The notes below the pieces were generated by a model. The model worked only from the letters and a program-made list of their open reading frames with translations. It was not told the origin of the DNA and ran no database searches. From Sphingomonas sanxanigenens DSM 19645 = NX02 (GTDB lineage: Bacteria; Pseudomonadota; Alphaproteobacteria; Sphingomonadales; Sphingomonadaceae), in NCBI RefSeq assembly GCF_000512205.2, contig NZ_CP006644.1, positions 248,001 to 312,000 on the forward strand: a stretch of DNA of 64,000 bases, given 5' to 3'. This document shows positions 46,894-55,811 of this stretch, piece by piece; the stretch's first letter is position 1; every line of letters starts with the position of its first letter. The position numbers and the translations under genes were made by a program.

Positions 46894-48166
46894 GCGCCCG
46901 GCGCCCCGCGACATAGGTGGCCGCCACCGCGCGGTCGTCGCCAAGGATCTGCAGCGCGAACAGCGTGTCGGCGATCGACGCGCCGGCGGTGCGGCGCGCG
47001 AGCAACGGCGTCGCCGCCGGATCGAGCAGGACGAAATCGGCCTCCTGCCCCGGCCGCAGCCCGCCGATCCGATCGCCGAGGTTGAGCGTGCGCGCGCCGC
47101 CCGCGGTCGCGAGATAAAGCGCGCGGAACGGATCGAGCACCTGGCCGCGCAACTGGCAGACCTTGTACGCCTCACCCAATGTATGGAGGATCGAGAAGCT
47201 GGTGCCGGCGCCGACATCGGTGCCGATCCCGATCTTGATCCCCGCCGCGTCGGTTGCGGCGAGATCGAACAGGCCGGAGCCCAGGAACATGTTGCTGGTC
47301 GCGCAGAAGGCGATGCCGGCGCCCGCCGCCGCCATGCGGTTGCGCGCGCGGGCGTCGAGGTGGACGCAATGCGCGAACACCGATCGATCGCCGACCAGCC
47401 CGAAGCGGTCATAGACGTCGAGATAGTCGGCGGCGTGCGGGAAACGCGCGGCGACCGCGGCGATCTCGCCCCGGTTTTCGGCCAGATGGGTGTGCATCAG
47501 CACGTCCGGATGCGCGGCGACGAGCCGGCCGGCATCTTCGAGCTGCGCGTCGGTCGAGGTCAGCGCGAAGCGGGGGGTGACCGCATAGCCCAGCCGCCCG
47601 CGCCCCCGCCATCGCGCGACCAGCGCCTCGCTGTCCGCCCGGCCGCCGGCGACGGTGTCGCGGAGATCGGCGGGGCCCAGATCCATCAGCACCTTGCCCG
47701 AGACGATGCGCATGCCGCGCGCCAGCGCCGCCTCGAACAGCGCGTCGACCGACTGGGGGTGGACGGTCGGGTAGACCAGCGCGGTGGTCGTGCCGTTGCG
47801 CAGCAGTTCGTCGAGGAAGAAGGCGGCGATGGCATCGGCATGCGCGCGATCGGCGAACGCGGCCTCGGCGGGAAAGATGTGGCGGTCGAGCCACTGCAGG
47901 AGCTGCTCGCCATGCGAGGCGATGCGCTCGGTCTGCGGATAATGGATGTGGGTGTCGACGAAGCCGGGCACGAGAATGCCGGCCAGCCGCTCGGTCGGCA
48001 CGTTCGCGAACCGCCCGGCCAGATCCGCATGATCGCCGCAGGCGGCGACGATGCCGTCCTCGACGACGAGCAGCCCGTCCGGGTGATGGCGGATCGCCTC
48101 CGCCCCGGCGCGCAGCGGATCCTCCGGCACGGCGAGGATTTCGGCGCGGTAGGCGATGGCGGTCAT
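46862..48166 (-). CDS. guaD: guanine deaminase
   Basis: Hydrolyses guanine to xanthine and ammonia, feeding the xanthine dehydrogenase encoded upstream in the same cluster. 434 residues, amidohydrolase superfamily: zinc motif VDTHIHYPQTE, catalytic Glu/His region MHTHLAENRGE, HCVHLDARA and GIGTDVGAGTSFSILHTLGE, all typical of GuaD. Its start overlaps the xdhC stop (ATGA), so it is the last gene of the purine cluster. Its 3' end overlaps the end of the convergent CYTH-CHAD gene. Confidence 0.92.
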   Translation of the reverse strand: MTAIAYRAEILAVPEDPLRAGAEAIRHHPDGLLVVEDGIVAACGDHADLAGRFANVPTERLAGILVPGFVDTHIHYPQTERIASHGEQLLQWLDRHIFPAEAAFADRAHADAIAAFFLDELLRNGTTTALVYPTVHPQSVDALFEAALARGMRIVSGKVLMDLGPADLRDTVAGGRADSEALVARWRGRGRLGYAVTPRFALTSTDAQLEDAGRLVAAHPDVLMHTHLAENRGEIAAVAARFPHAADYLDVYDRFGLVGDRSVFAHCVHLDARARNRMAAAGAGIAFCATSNMFLGSGLFDLAATDAAGIKIGIGTDVGAGTSFSILHTLGEAYKVCQLRGQVLDPFRALYLATAGGARTLNLGDRIGGLRPGQEADFVLLDPAATPLLARRTAGASIADTLFALQILGDDRAVAATYVAGRRALSPSRSAACR

Positions 48167-49080
48167 GCAGCGGGTCTCATGGCAAGCAGTTGCGCGGCGA
48201 CCGCGATGGCGATCACGTCCGGTTCCTTGCCGGTGATGCCGGGCAGGCCGATCGGGCAGGTCAGCCGCGCACGGGCTTCGCCGTCGAACCCCTCCGCCGC
48301 CAGCCGGGACAGGAAGCGCGCGCGCTTGGTGGCGGAGCCGATCAGGCCGACGAAGCCCGCCGCGCTGCGCAGCGCCGCGGCGGTCAGCCGATAATCGAGG
48401 CCATGGTCGTGGGTGAGGATGAGCATTGCGGTCTCCGCGCCGGCCTCGCCGATGCAATCGACCGCTTGATCCTCCGCGACCGGCATCACCCCGGGGAAGC
48501 CGGCCTCGGCGGCGCGGGTGTCGAACCAGGCGAGGGCGATCGGCAGGCGCGCGACGGCGCGGGCGATGGCGCGGCCGACATGACCGGCGCCGAACAGCAT
48601 CACCGGCAGCCGGCGGACGTCGGCGGGTTCGACGAAGCGTGCGCCGGCGGCGGGGCGTTCGCCGCGCGCGGAGGGCAGGGGGGCGGCATCGCCGGGGACG
48701 CGCCGGACGGTATCGTCGGCCAGCGTCGCGATCAGCGCCTCGCCCTCATGCGCGATCCAGCCGCTGGCGGCCGGATCGACGCGCTCGACCAGCAGGCGGA
48801 CGCGGCCGCCGCAGCATTGGCCGAGCAGGGGGCCGAGCGGATAATCCTGCACGCGCCAGCGTCCCGGCGCGAGATCGAGGATCGCCCGCGCCTGCTCGAT
48901 CGCCCGCAGCTCGAGCGCGCCGCCGCCGATCGTGCCGGCGAGGGCGGTGCGGGTGACCGCCATGCGCGTGCCGGCGCCGCGGGGGGCGGAGCCTTCGGTG
49001 GCGAGGATGGTGACGAGCGCGACGGGGGTGTCTTGCGCTGCGGTCAGGGCGAGCGCGGCCCAGTCGGAGACGGGGGTCAC
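48163..49080 (-). CDS. xdhC: xanthine dehydrogenase accessory protein XdhC
   Basis: Binds and sulfurates the molybdenum cofactor and inserts it into xanthine dehydrogenase. 305 residues with GTG start: TEGSAPRGAGTRMAVTRTAL and GTIGGGALELRAIEQAR in the XdhC/CoxI domain, GQCCGGRVRLLVERVDP with paired Cys, and the C-terminal Rossmann part PVMLFGAGHVGRAIARAVAR. It follows the xdhAB genes in the cluster after repeat copy B and overlaps guaD. Confidence 0.92.
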   Translation of the reverse strand: MTPVSDWAALALTAAQDTPVALVTILATEGSAPRGAGTRMAVTRTALAGTIGGGALELRAIEQARAILDLAPGRWRVQDYPLGPLLGQCCGGRVRLLVERVDPAASGWIAHEGEALIATLADDTVRRVPGDAAPLPSARGERPAAGARFVEPADVRRLPVMLFGAGHVGRAIARAVARLPIALAWFDTRAAEAGFPGVMPVAEDQAVDCIGEAGAETAMLILTHDHGLDYRLTAAALRSAAGFVGLIGSATKRARFLSRLAAEGFDGEARARLTCPIGLPGITGKEPDVIAIAVAAQLLAMRPAA

Positions 49081-49109
49081 CGCAGGGGGTCCGCGGCGCG
49101 GAACTCAAG

Positions 49110-49247
49110 CCCCTCCCCTTCAGGGGAGGGGTTGGGGTGGGGGCGAGTGCAGCGCGCTTCGGCGTGAGCCGAAAAAGCGTTGCCGGGGGCATTGAGCCCC
49201 CGCCAACGCTGCCCCACCCCTTTCCCCTCCCCTGAAGGGGAGGGGGG
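49110..49247. repeat. intergenic double-hairpin repeat, copy B
   Basis: Starts CCCCTCCCCTTCAGGGGAGG, continues TTGGGGTGGGGGCGAG, has a central GGGGGCATTGAGCCCCC hairpin and ends in the mirror hairpin with CCCCTGAAGGGG. It fills the gap between xdhB and xdhC and is nearly the same as copy C at 53044-53179. Confidence 0.8.
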
Positions 49248-49260
49248 CAAACTGCGCCAC

Positions 49261-51585
49261 TCACCCACGCCGCCGCAGCGCCTCGATCGCCATCAGCACG
49301 CGTTCCGGCGTTGCCGGCGCATCCAGATCCGGCAATCCCTTGCCGGGCACCGCCGCGGCCACGGCATGGGTCAGCGCCGACAGCACCGAGATCGCCAGCA
49401 TCAAGGGCGGTTCGCCCACCGCCTTGGAGCGGTGGATCGTCGCCTCGGCGTTGCGGCCGCGCTCCCACAGCCGGATGGTCATCCGTGCCGGGCGGTCGGA
49501 GGCGGTGGGGATCTTGTAGGTGGAGGGGGCGTGGGTGAGCAACCGGCCGTCGTCCGCGAACACCAGTTCCTCGGTGGTCAGCCAGCCCATGCCCTGGATG
49601 AAGCCGCCCTCGACCTGCCCCAGGTCGATCGCCGGGTTCAGCGAGCGGCCGACATCGTGGAGGATGTCCACCGCCAGCACCTTGTGCTCGCCGGTCAGCG
49701 TATCGATCACCACCTCGCTCAGCGCCGCGCCATAGGCGAAATAGAGGAACGGGCGGCCGCTGTGCGTCGCGCGGTCGTAATGGATCCTGGGCGTCGCGTA
49801 GAAGCCGGTGGCGGAGAGCGAGACGCGGCCGAGATGCGCCATCCGGCACAGCGCGTCGAACGGCAGGATCTCGTCGCCGGCGACCACGCCATCGGGCGTA
49901 AAGCGCACCGAACCGGCATCGCAGCCGAATTTTTCCGCCGCGAACGCCGCCAGCCGCTCACGCACCGTCTGCGCTGCGTTGAACGCCGCCATCCCGTTGA
50001 GGTCGGCGCCCGAGGAGGCGGCGGTGGCGGAGGTGTTGGGCACCTTGTCGGTGCGGGTCGAGGTTACCCGCACGCGCTCGACGGGCACCTGGAACACCTC
50101 GGCGACGATCTGCGCCACCTTCACCATCAGGCCCTGGCCCATCTCGGTGCCGCCATGATTGATCTGGATCGATCCGTCGGCATAGACCAGCACGAGCGCG
50201 CCGGCCTGGTTGAGGTGGGTGGTAGTGAAGCTGATCCCGAACTTGACCGGGGTGAGCGCGAGACCCTTCTTCAGGATGCGGTGGCCGGCGTTGAACGCGG
50301 CGACCGCCTCGGCACGCGCCGTATAGTCCGCCGCCTCCGCCAGTTCGGCGATCAGTTCGGGCGCGACATTGTCCTCCACGGTCATGCCATAGGGCGTCAC
50401 GTCGCGCCCCGGCCCATAGAGATTGGCCTGCCGCACCGCCAGCGGATCGCGGCCGAGACGGGCGGCGATCGCATCCATCACCCGCTCGATCCCGACCATG
50501 CCCTGCGGCCCGCCGAAACCGCGAAACGCGGTATCGGAGACGGTGTTGGTCTTCAGCCGGTGCGAGAGAATCTCGACCGCGGGGAAATAATAGCTGTTGT
50601 CCGAATGGAACATCGCGCGGTCGTTGATCGCCGGCGACAGGTCGGTGGTGGCGCCGCAGCGCGATGCGAGCTCCAGCCTGATGCCGGCGATGCGGCCGGC
50701 ATCGTCGAAGCCGACATCATAGTCGATCTCGAAGGCGTGGCGCTTGCCCGTCATCACCATGTCGTCGTCGCGGTCGGCGCGGACCTTGACCGGGCGGCCG
50801 GTGCGCGTGGCGGCCAGCGCGCACGCCACGGCGAAGGCGGCGGCCTGGGTTTCCTTGCCGCCGAACGCCCCGCCCATCCGCCGCACCTCGACGGTCACGT
50901 CGGCATGGCTGCGGCCGAGCACCTTGGCGATCAGGTGCTGGATCTCGCTCGGATGCTGGGTGGAACTGAGCACATGGACCTGTCCATCCTCGCCGGGAAG
51001 GGCGAGCGCGGCCTGGCCTTCGAGGTAGAAATGCTCCTGCCCGCCCATCGCGATGCGGCCGGCGAGGCGGTGCGGGGCGGCGTCGAGCGCGGCGGGCACG
51101 TCGCCGCGGCCCATGCGCTGGCTGGGCTCGATCAGCGATCCCGCCGCGCGCGCCGCGGCGATCGTCAGCAGCGCGGGGAGGGGCGTATAGTCGACCTTCG
51201 CCAGCCGCGCGGCGACGCGCGCCGCCTTGGTGCTGGTGGCGACCACGGCGAACAGCGGCTGGCCGACATAGAGCGCGCTGCCCTCGGCGAACAGGCGGTC
51301 GTCCCCAGCGAACGGGCTGACATCGTTGACGCCGGGGATGTCAGCCGCGGTGAAGATGGCGACGACACCGGGCGCGGCGCGCACCGCGTCGAGGTCGATC
51401 GCCTCGATCCGCGCATGCGCCTGCGTCGAGAGGCCGAAGGCGAGGTGCAGCGTGCCCGGCGCCTCGGGCATGTCGTCGACATAGCGCGCGGTGCCGGCGA
51501 CATGCGCCCCGGCGCTGTCATGGCGCAGCGGCGCGGCGACGAAGCCGGTACCGGCGCCGGGGCGGGGGATGTCGGCCTCAGCCAC
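49261..51585 (-). CDS. xdhB: xanthine dehydrogenase large (molybdenum) subunit
   Basis: Oxidises hypoxanthine and xanthine to urate at the molybdenum centre. 774 residues, the normal bacterial XdhB length. Key segments are GQEHFYLEGQAAL, RMGGAFGGKETQA, DTAFRGFGGPQGM, NHGGTEMGQGLMVKVAQI, ATAASSGADLNGMA and the catalytic Glu in RSKAVGEPPLML. The GTG start at 51585 overlaps the end of xdhA by 8 bases; a longer in-frame start would run into xdhA without domain sense. Confidence 0.93.
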   Translation of the reverse strand: MAEADIPRPGAGTGFVAAPLRHDSAGAHVAGTARYVDDMPEAPGTLHLAFGLSTQAHARIEAIDLDAVRAAPGVVAIFTAADIPGVNDVSPFAGDDRLFAEGSALYVGQPLFAVVATSTKAARVAARLAKVDYTPLPALLTIAAARAAGSLIEPSQRMGRGDVPAALDAAPHRLAGRIAMGGQEHFYLEGQAALALPGEDGQVHVLSSTQHPSEIQHLIAKVLGRSHADVTVEVRRMGGAFGGKETQAAAFAVACALAATRTGRPVKVRADRDDDMVMTGKRHAFEIDYDVGFDDAGRIAGIRLELASRCGATTDLSPAINDRAMFHSDNSYYFPAVEILSHRLKTNTVSDTAFRGFGGPQGMVGIERVMDAIAARLGRDPLAVRQANLYGPGRDVTPYGMTVEDNVAPELIAELAEAADYTARAEAVAAFNAGHRILKKGLALTPVKFGISFTTTHLNQAGALVLVYADGSIQINHGGTEMGQGLMVKVAQIVAEVFQVPVERVRVTSTRTDKVPNTSATAASSGADLNGMAAFNAAQTVRERLAAFAAEKFGCDAGSVRFTPDGVVAGDEILPFDALCRMAHLGRVSLSATGFYATPRIHYDRATHSGRPFLYFAYGAALSEVVIDTLTGEHKVLAVDILHDVGRSLNPAIDLGQVEGGFIQGMGWLTTEELVFADDGRLLTHAPSTYKIPTASDRPARMTIRLWERGRNAEATIHRSKAVGEPPLMLAISVLSALTHAVAAAVPGKGLPDLDAPATPERVLMAIEALRRRG

Positions 51586-53011
51586 AGGCGAGCACGCTGA
51601 CCGGTTCGGCCGGCGCTTCCCATTCGGCCCACAGCCGCCGCAGCAGATTGGCGGCGACGAGGCGGCGATAATCGGCCGATCCGCGCAGGTCCGACAGCGG
51701 CTGATAGTCTTCGGCAAGCGCCGCGGCGGCGGCCTCGACGCTGGCCGCGCTCCAGGGCTGGCCGATCAGCGCCGCCTCGCAACCGCTTGCCCGCGCCGGC
51801 ACGCCGGCCATGCCGCCGAAGGCGATGCGGGCGTCGGTGACGGTGCCGTCGGCGATGGTCAGCGCGAACGCGCCGCACACCGCGGAAATGTCGCTGTCGA
51901 AGCGCTTGGACACTTTGACGATGCGGATCAGCGCGTCGGGGGCGGGGCGGGGGACGTGGACGCTCTCGACGAAGTCGCCGGGCTGGCGATCCTGCCGGCC
52001 GTAGCGGATGAAGAAATCCTCCAGCTTCAGCGTCCGCCGGGTATCGCCGCGCCGCAGCGTTACCGTCGCCCCCAGCGCGATCAGCGCGGGCGGCATGTCG
52101 CCGATAGGCGAGCCGTTGGCGATGTTGCCGCCGATCGTGCCGGCGTTGCGCACCTGCAGCCCGGCGATGCGGCGGACGAGTTCGCCGAGGTCCGGATGGA
52201 GCCGCGCCAGCGCTTCATGCGCCTCGGCATAGCGAACGCCCGCGCCGATGGTGAGCCCGCTCCCGTCCTCGACGATGGTCCTGAGATCGGCGATGTCGGC
52301 GATGAAGATCAGCGTTTCGAGCACGCGATGCTGCTTGGTCACCCACAGCCCGACATCGGTCGCGCCGGCGACGATCCCTGCATCCGGATGCTCCAGCAGC
52401 AGCGCGGCGAGATCGTCGGCGGTCTGCGGCACATAGGCACGGCGTTCGCCGCCGGTCAGCGGATCGGCGTAGCGGATCGCGGTCGTGCGCTGGATGTCGG
52501 CGAGCCGCCGCGCGGTTTCGGCATCGTCGCGCGGCGCGATCGCCAGCGCCTCGCCGGCGGCGAGGATCGGGCCATAGCCGGTGCAGCGGCAGAGATTGCC
52601 GCCGATGACGTCGGCCACCGCGGTGCCGCGGGTGCCGCAGGCGCCGATGCTGCGGCCGTAGAGCGACATCACGAAACCCGGCGTGCAGAAGCCGCATTGC
52701 GATCCATGGTCGTCGGCCATCGCCTGCTGCACCGGATGGAGCATGCCGTCGCGGCACAGGCTCTCGACGGTGAGCAGCGCCTTGCCGTCGAGCATCGGCA
52801 GGAACAGGATGCAGGCATTGACCGCGCGCCATGCGACGGCGCCGTCTTCGAGCGTGCCGAGCAGCACGGTGCAGGCCCCGCAGTCGCCCTCGGCACAGCC
52901 TTCCTTGGTGCCCGTGCGACCGAGCCGGTAGCGCAGCAGGTCGAGGACGGTGCCGGTCGGGTCGACCGGGTCGATGGTGACGAGGTCATCGTCGAGGAGG
53001 AAGCGGATCAT
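51578..53011 (-). CDS. xdhA: xanthine dehydrogenase small (Fe-S/FAD) subunit
   Basis: Electron-transfer subunit of xanthine dehydrogenase, 477 residues. The plant-type ferredoxin domain has GCAEGDCGACTVLLG, the second cluster domain SQCGFCTPGFVMSL and GNLCRCTGYGPI, and the FAD domain GIVAGATDVGLWVTK and GTIGGNIANGSPIGDMP. Electrons pass from the molybdenum subunit to NAD. It starts the xdhA-xdhB pair and lies downstream of repeat copy C. Confidence 0.94.
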   Translation of the reverse strand: MIRFLLDDDLVTIDPVDPTGTVLDLLRYRLGRTGTKEGCAEGDCGACTVLLGTLEDGAVAWRAVNACILFLPMLDGKALLTVESLCRDGMLHPVQQAMADDHGSQCGFCTPGFVMSLYGRSIGACGTRGTAVADVIGGNLCRCTGYGPILAAGEALAIAPRDDAETARRLADIQRTTAIRYADPLTGGERRAYVPQTADDLAALLLEHPDAGIVAGATDVGLWVTKQHRVLETLIFIADIADLRTIVEDGSGLTIGAGVRYAEAHEALARLHPDLGELVRRIAGLQVRNAGTIGGNIANGSPIGDMPPALIALGATVTLRRGDTRRTLKLEDFFIRYGRQDRQPGDFVESVHVPRPAPDALIRIVKVSKRFDSDISAVCGAFALTIADGTVTDARIAFGGMAGVPARASGCEAALIGQPWSAASVEAAAAALAEDYQPLSDLRGSADYRRLVAANLLRRLWAEWEAPAEPVSVLACG

Positions 53012-53043
53012 GATCGTCCTCCCCGGAACGGGGAGGATCTTAG

Positions 53044-53179
53044 CCCCTCCCCTTCAGGGGAGGGGTTGGGGTGGGGGCGAGCGAAGCGAGCCTCCGGCAA
53101 CGCCGGAAAGAGCGCCGCCGGGGGCATTGAGCCCCCGCCGCCGCTCCCCACCCCCGTCCCCTCCCCTGAAGGGGAGGGG
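53044..53179. repeat. intergenic double-hairpin repeat, copy C
   Basis: Same architecture as copy B: CCCCTCCCCTTCAGGGGAGG at one end, GGGGGCATTGAGCCCCC in the middle, mirror hairpin at the other end. It occupies the gap between uraH and xdhA. Confidence 0.8.
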
Positions 53180-53207
53180 CTTGATGCCCGGTGCTTCACG
53201 CCACTCA

Positions 53208-53546
53208 TCAGCTCCCCCTGTAGGTCGAGTAGCCAAACGGCGAGACCAGCAGCGGCACATGATAATGCCCCGCCGGCTCGGCCACGCCGAAATCGATCGC
53301 GACCACATCGAGGAACGGGGGCTCGGGCAGCACGATGCCCTGCGCGCGGAAATAGGCCGCCACCGAGAATTCGATGCGGTAGCGGCCTTTCCGCAGTTCG
53401 GTCTCGTTCATCAGCCCCGGGCAGCGGCCATCCTCGTTGGTCGCGCCGCGGAACACCGCCTCGCCCTCATGATAGAGCGTCAGCGCCACGCCTGCCGCGG
53501 GCCGGCCGTGGGTGGTGTCGAGCACATGGGTGGTGAGGCCGGTCAT
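53208..53546 (-). CDS. uraH: 5-hydroxyisourate hydrolase
   Basis: Opens the ring of 5-hydroxyisourate, the unstable product of urate oxidation, to OHCU. Transthyretin-like protein of 112 residues with the family marks GLTTHVLDTTHGRPAAGV (His), YRIEF, and FGYSTYRGS at the C-terminus, the YRGS signature that distinguishes hydrolases from transthyretin. There is no signal peptide, so it acts in the cytoplasm. The start at 53546 follows GGGAGG and overlaps the end of the FAD oxidoreductase gene. Confidence 0.95.
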   Translation of the reverse strand: MTGLTTHVLDTTHGRPAAGVALTLYHEGEAVFRGATNEDGRCPGLMNETELRKGRYRIEFSVAAYFRAQGIVLPEPPFLDVVAIDFGVAEPAGHYHVPLLVSPFGYSTYRGS

Positions 53547-54964
53547 CGCGCCGCCTCCCGCGCGCCGCGGGGCCGCCATTCGGCGAGGAATTCGGGTTCG
53601 GCATAAGCGAAATAGGCGGCGAGGATCTCGTCGCGATCGTCGAGGAAGAGCTGGTCGGCGATCGCCGAAACCAGCCGTGGCAGCGCATGGTCGAGGCCGG
53701 ACAGCGCGGCGGCGGACAGCCCCATGCTGACGAGCGCCGAATAGTTGAACGCGAACAGGCCGTGCAGCGCCGCCGCATCGCCGGGCTCACGCGGCAGGAA
53801 CTGGAAGCCCGGCCCGAGATAGGGATGCGCCTCGATCAGCGGATTGCGCACGCCGTCGTCGGCGACGTGGCGGTCGCCCCAGCGCGCGATGCGGCTTTCG
53901 ACCAGCGCCAGTTCGGGGCGCAGCGCCGGATCGGTGACGAGCCCGGTCGAGAGGATCAGGAAGTCGTAGGTGAAGCGGCCATTGGGCGTCGTCACCGCCA
54001 CCGCGCCGTCCGCGGTCTGCTCGACCGCGGTCCACGGGCTGCCGAGGTGGAGGTGAAACCCAGCGAATGTCGCCGCACGCTCGAACATGTCGGTGGTCGG
54101 CGGCTGGTTGCGATCGAAGAAGGACGCCATCACCGCATATTTCGCGCCATCGTCGAGCGCGGGGAAACGCCGCGTCATGCCCGCGCGCTCCATGAAGCGG
54201 ATGGGGTTGATCCGCGGCATGTCCTTGCGGCGCATGAAGACATGGACATGGCCGACGCCCGCCTCGAGCGCGGCGGTGGCATTGTCGAACGCCGAGGCGC
54301 CGCCGCCGAGAACCGCGATGCGGCCGCCTGCGAGCCAGCCGAAATCGATCGGCTCGGACGAGTGCGCATAGAGGTCGCGGGGCAGCGCCGCGATCATCGC
54401 CGGCGTGTGCCATTGCCCGCCGCCCTGGATGCCGGTGGCGAGCACGACCTTGCGCGCGCGCAGCGTCTCGCCATCGGCGAGCCTGACGAGATGGAGCCCG
54501 CCATGCGGCTCGATCAGGCCGACCCGCGCGTCGTTGCGCACCGGCAGCGCCAGCACCCGGCGATACCAGCGCAGATATCCCATCCAGTCGCCGCGCGGGA
54601 TCTTGTCGAGCGCATCCCAGCCGTCGCGGCCATGCTGCGCTTCGTACCAGGCGCGGAACGACAGCGCGGGCAGGCCCTGCTCGATCGTCGAGAGATGCTT
54701 GGGCGTGCGCAAGGTGCGCATCCGCGCATAGGTGTCCCACGGGCCTTCATAGCCCGCCGGGTTCTCGTCGAGGATCAGGATGTTGCCGATCCGCTCGCGC
54801 ATCAGCCCGAACGCCGCGCCGAGCCCGCTCTGGCCGCCGCCGACGATGATCACGTCATAGACATGGCCATCGGGATGCGACATCGGCGCGAGCCAGTCCG
54901 GCTCGCCCCAGTTGAGCTGCGCGAGGTCATGCGCCAGGCGCGCTTCGAGGTCGGCGAGGCTCAT
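53543..54964 (-). CDS. FAD/NAD(P)-binding oxidoreductase, candidate urate hydroxylase
   Basis: 473-residue flavoprotein with an FAD Rossmann motif VIIVGGGQSGLGAAFG near residue 37 and a second nucleotide motif IAVLGGGASAFDNAT near residue 216, the two-dinucleotide-domain layout of class B or N-hydroxylating monooxygenases. It is not the HpxO/HpyO (PHBH-like) urate hydroxylase and not a cofactor-free uricase. It sits exactly between uraH and uraD, overlapping both, in a cluster that otherwise has no urate-oxidising enzyme. I infer that it makes 5-hydroxyisourate from urate; this needs a biochemical test. Confidence 0.75.
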   Translation of the reverse strand: MSLADLEARLAHDLAQLNWGEPDWLAPMSHPDGHVYDVIIVGGGQSGLGAAFGLMRERIGNILILDENPAGYEGPWDTYARMRTLRTPKHLSTIEQGLPALSFRAWYEAQHGRDGWDALDKIPRGDWMGYLRWYRRVLALPVRNDARVGLIEPHGGLHLVRLADGETLRARKVVLATGIQGGGQWHTPAMIAALPRDLYAHSSEPIDFGWLAGGRIAVLGGGASAFDNATAALEAGVGHVHVFMRRKDMPRINPIRFMERAGMTRRFPALDDGAKYAVMASFFDRNQPPTTDMFERAATFAGFHLHLGSPWTAVEQTADGAVAVTTPNGRFTYDFLILSTGLVTDPALRPELALVESRIARWGDRHVADDGVRNPLIEAHPYLGPGFQFLPREPGDAAALHGLFAFNYSALVSMGLSAAALSGLDHALPRLVSAIADQLFLDDRDEILAAYFAYAEPEFLAEWRPRGAREAAR

Positions 54965-55434
54965 GCCGGCGTCTCCAGCCGCAGCCGCACGATCTCACCG
55001 ATTTCGGCGATCGCGGTTGCGATCTCGGCCTCGCGGTCATTGTCGAGGCGCCGTTGCATCGCGGTCAATATGCCTGCCTTGTTGGTCCGCCGGACGCAGA
55101 TGATGAAAGGAAAGCCGAACCGCGCGCGATAGGCGGCGTTCAGCGCATGGAAGCGATCATATTCCTCGCGCGTGAGCCGGTCGAGCCCCGCGGACGCCTG
55201 CTCGGCGGCGGAGGACTCGGTCAGGCTGCCGTCGATCGCGGCCTTGCCGGCCAGTTCGGGGTGCGCGCGGATCAGCGCGAGCTGCTCGCCGCGCGTCGCT
55301 TCCTGCACCACGCTCATCAGCCCGGCATGGAGGTCCGCGAAGGGCAGGCGCGCCGCGGCGCGCTCCACCACCCACGGGCTATGCTCGAACAGTCCGCCAT
55401 AGCGGTCGACGAAAGCGGTGCCGTCCTGCGTCAC
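54961..55434 (-). CDS. uraD: OHCU decarboxylase
   Basis: Converts 2-oxo-4-hydroxy-4-carboxy-5-ureidoimidazoline to S-allantoin. 157 residues, all-helical, with the family motif IRAHPELAGKAA, the SSAAEQASAGLDRLT segment and RARFGFPFIICVRRTNK near the C-terminus. The start codon overlaps the stop of the HpxZ-like gene, and its stop overlaps the FAD oxidoreductase start (ATGA), so translation is coupled along the purine operon. Confidence 0.95.
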   Translation of the reverse strand: MTQDGTAFVDRYGGLFEHSPWVVERAAARLPFADLHAGLMSVVQEATRGEQLALIRAHPELAGKAAIDGSLTESSAAEQASAGLDRLTREEYDRFHALNAAYRARFGFPFIICVRRTNKAGILTAMQRRLDNDREAEIATAIAEIGEIVRLRLETPA

Positions 55435-55811
55435 GAGGTGCTGCCCTCGAGCGAGACATGCGCGGAGACGACCTTCCAGCCATCGGGAAAGCGCACCCAG
55501 GTCTGGCTCTGGCGGCCGCGCCGATCGCTGCCCTCGCGGAAGAACTCGACATTGGCGGTGGCGAGGTCGCTGCCATAGGTGGCGATCGCCAGCCGGCCGA
55601 GCCTGCGCTGCGGCGATCCGCCGCGACCCTTGCGGAATGCGCGGATCTCCTCGATCCCGTAGAGCACCTCGCCGACGCCGTAGCGCACGGTGGTGGGGCT
55701 GTGGTGGAACAGCGCGTCCATCGCCGGGATATCGTCTTCCATCAGCGCGCGCTCATAGGCCATGAAGGCGGCGGTCACTTCGGCGACGATGGCGGGGTCG
55801 TTCAGGGTCAT
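55431..55811 (-). CDS. hpxZ: HpxZ/AtzH-like protein (DUF3225 family)
   Basis: 126-residue protein of the NTF2-like fold: AFMAYERALMEDDIPAMDAL, FHHSPTTVRYGVGEVLYGIE, and TWVRFPDGWKVVSAHVSLEG. In Klebsiella a homologue, HpxZ, belongs to the purine catabolic cluster with the HpxW oxamate amidohydrolase, whose homologue is also encoded here (59349-60929). AtzH relatives act on small amides, so a hydrolytic or accessory role at the end of the pathway is likely. Start and stop both overlap neighbours. Confidence 0.82.
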   Translation of the reverse strand: MTLNDPAIVAEVTAAFMAYERALMEDDIPAMDALFHHSPTTVRYGVGEVLYGIEEIRAFRKGRGGSPQRRLGRLAIATYGSDLATANVEFFREGSDRRGRQSQTWVRFPDGWKVVSAHVSLEGSTS

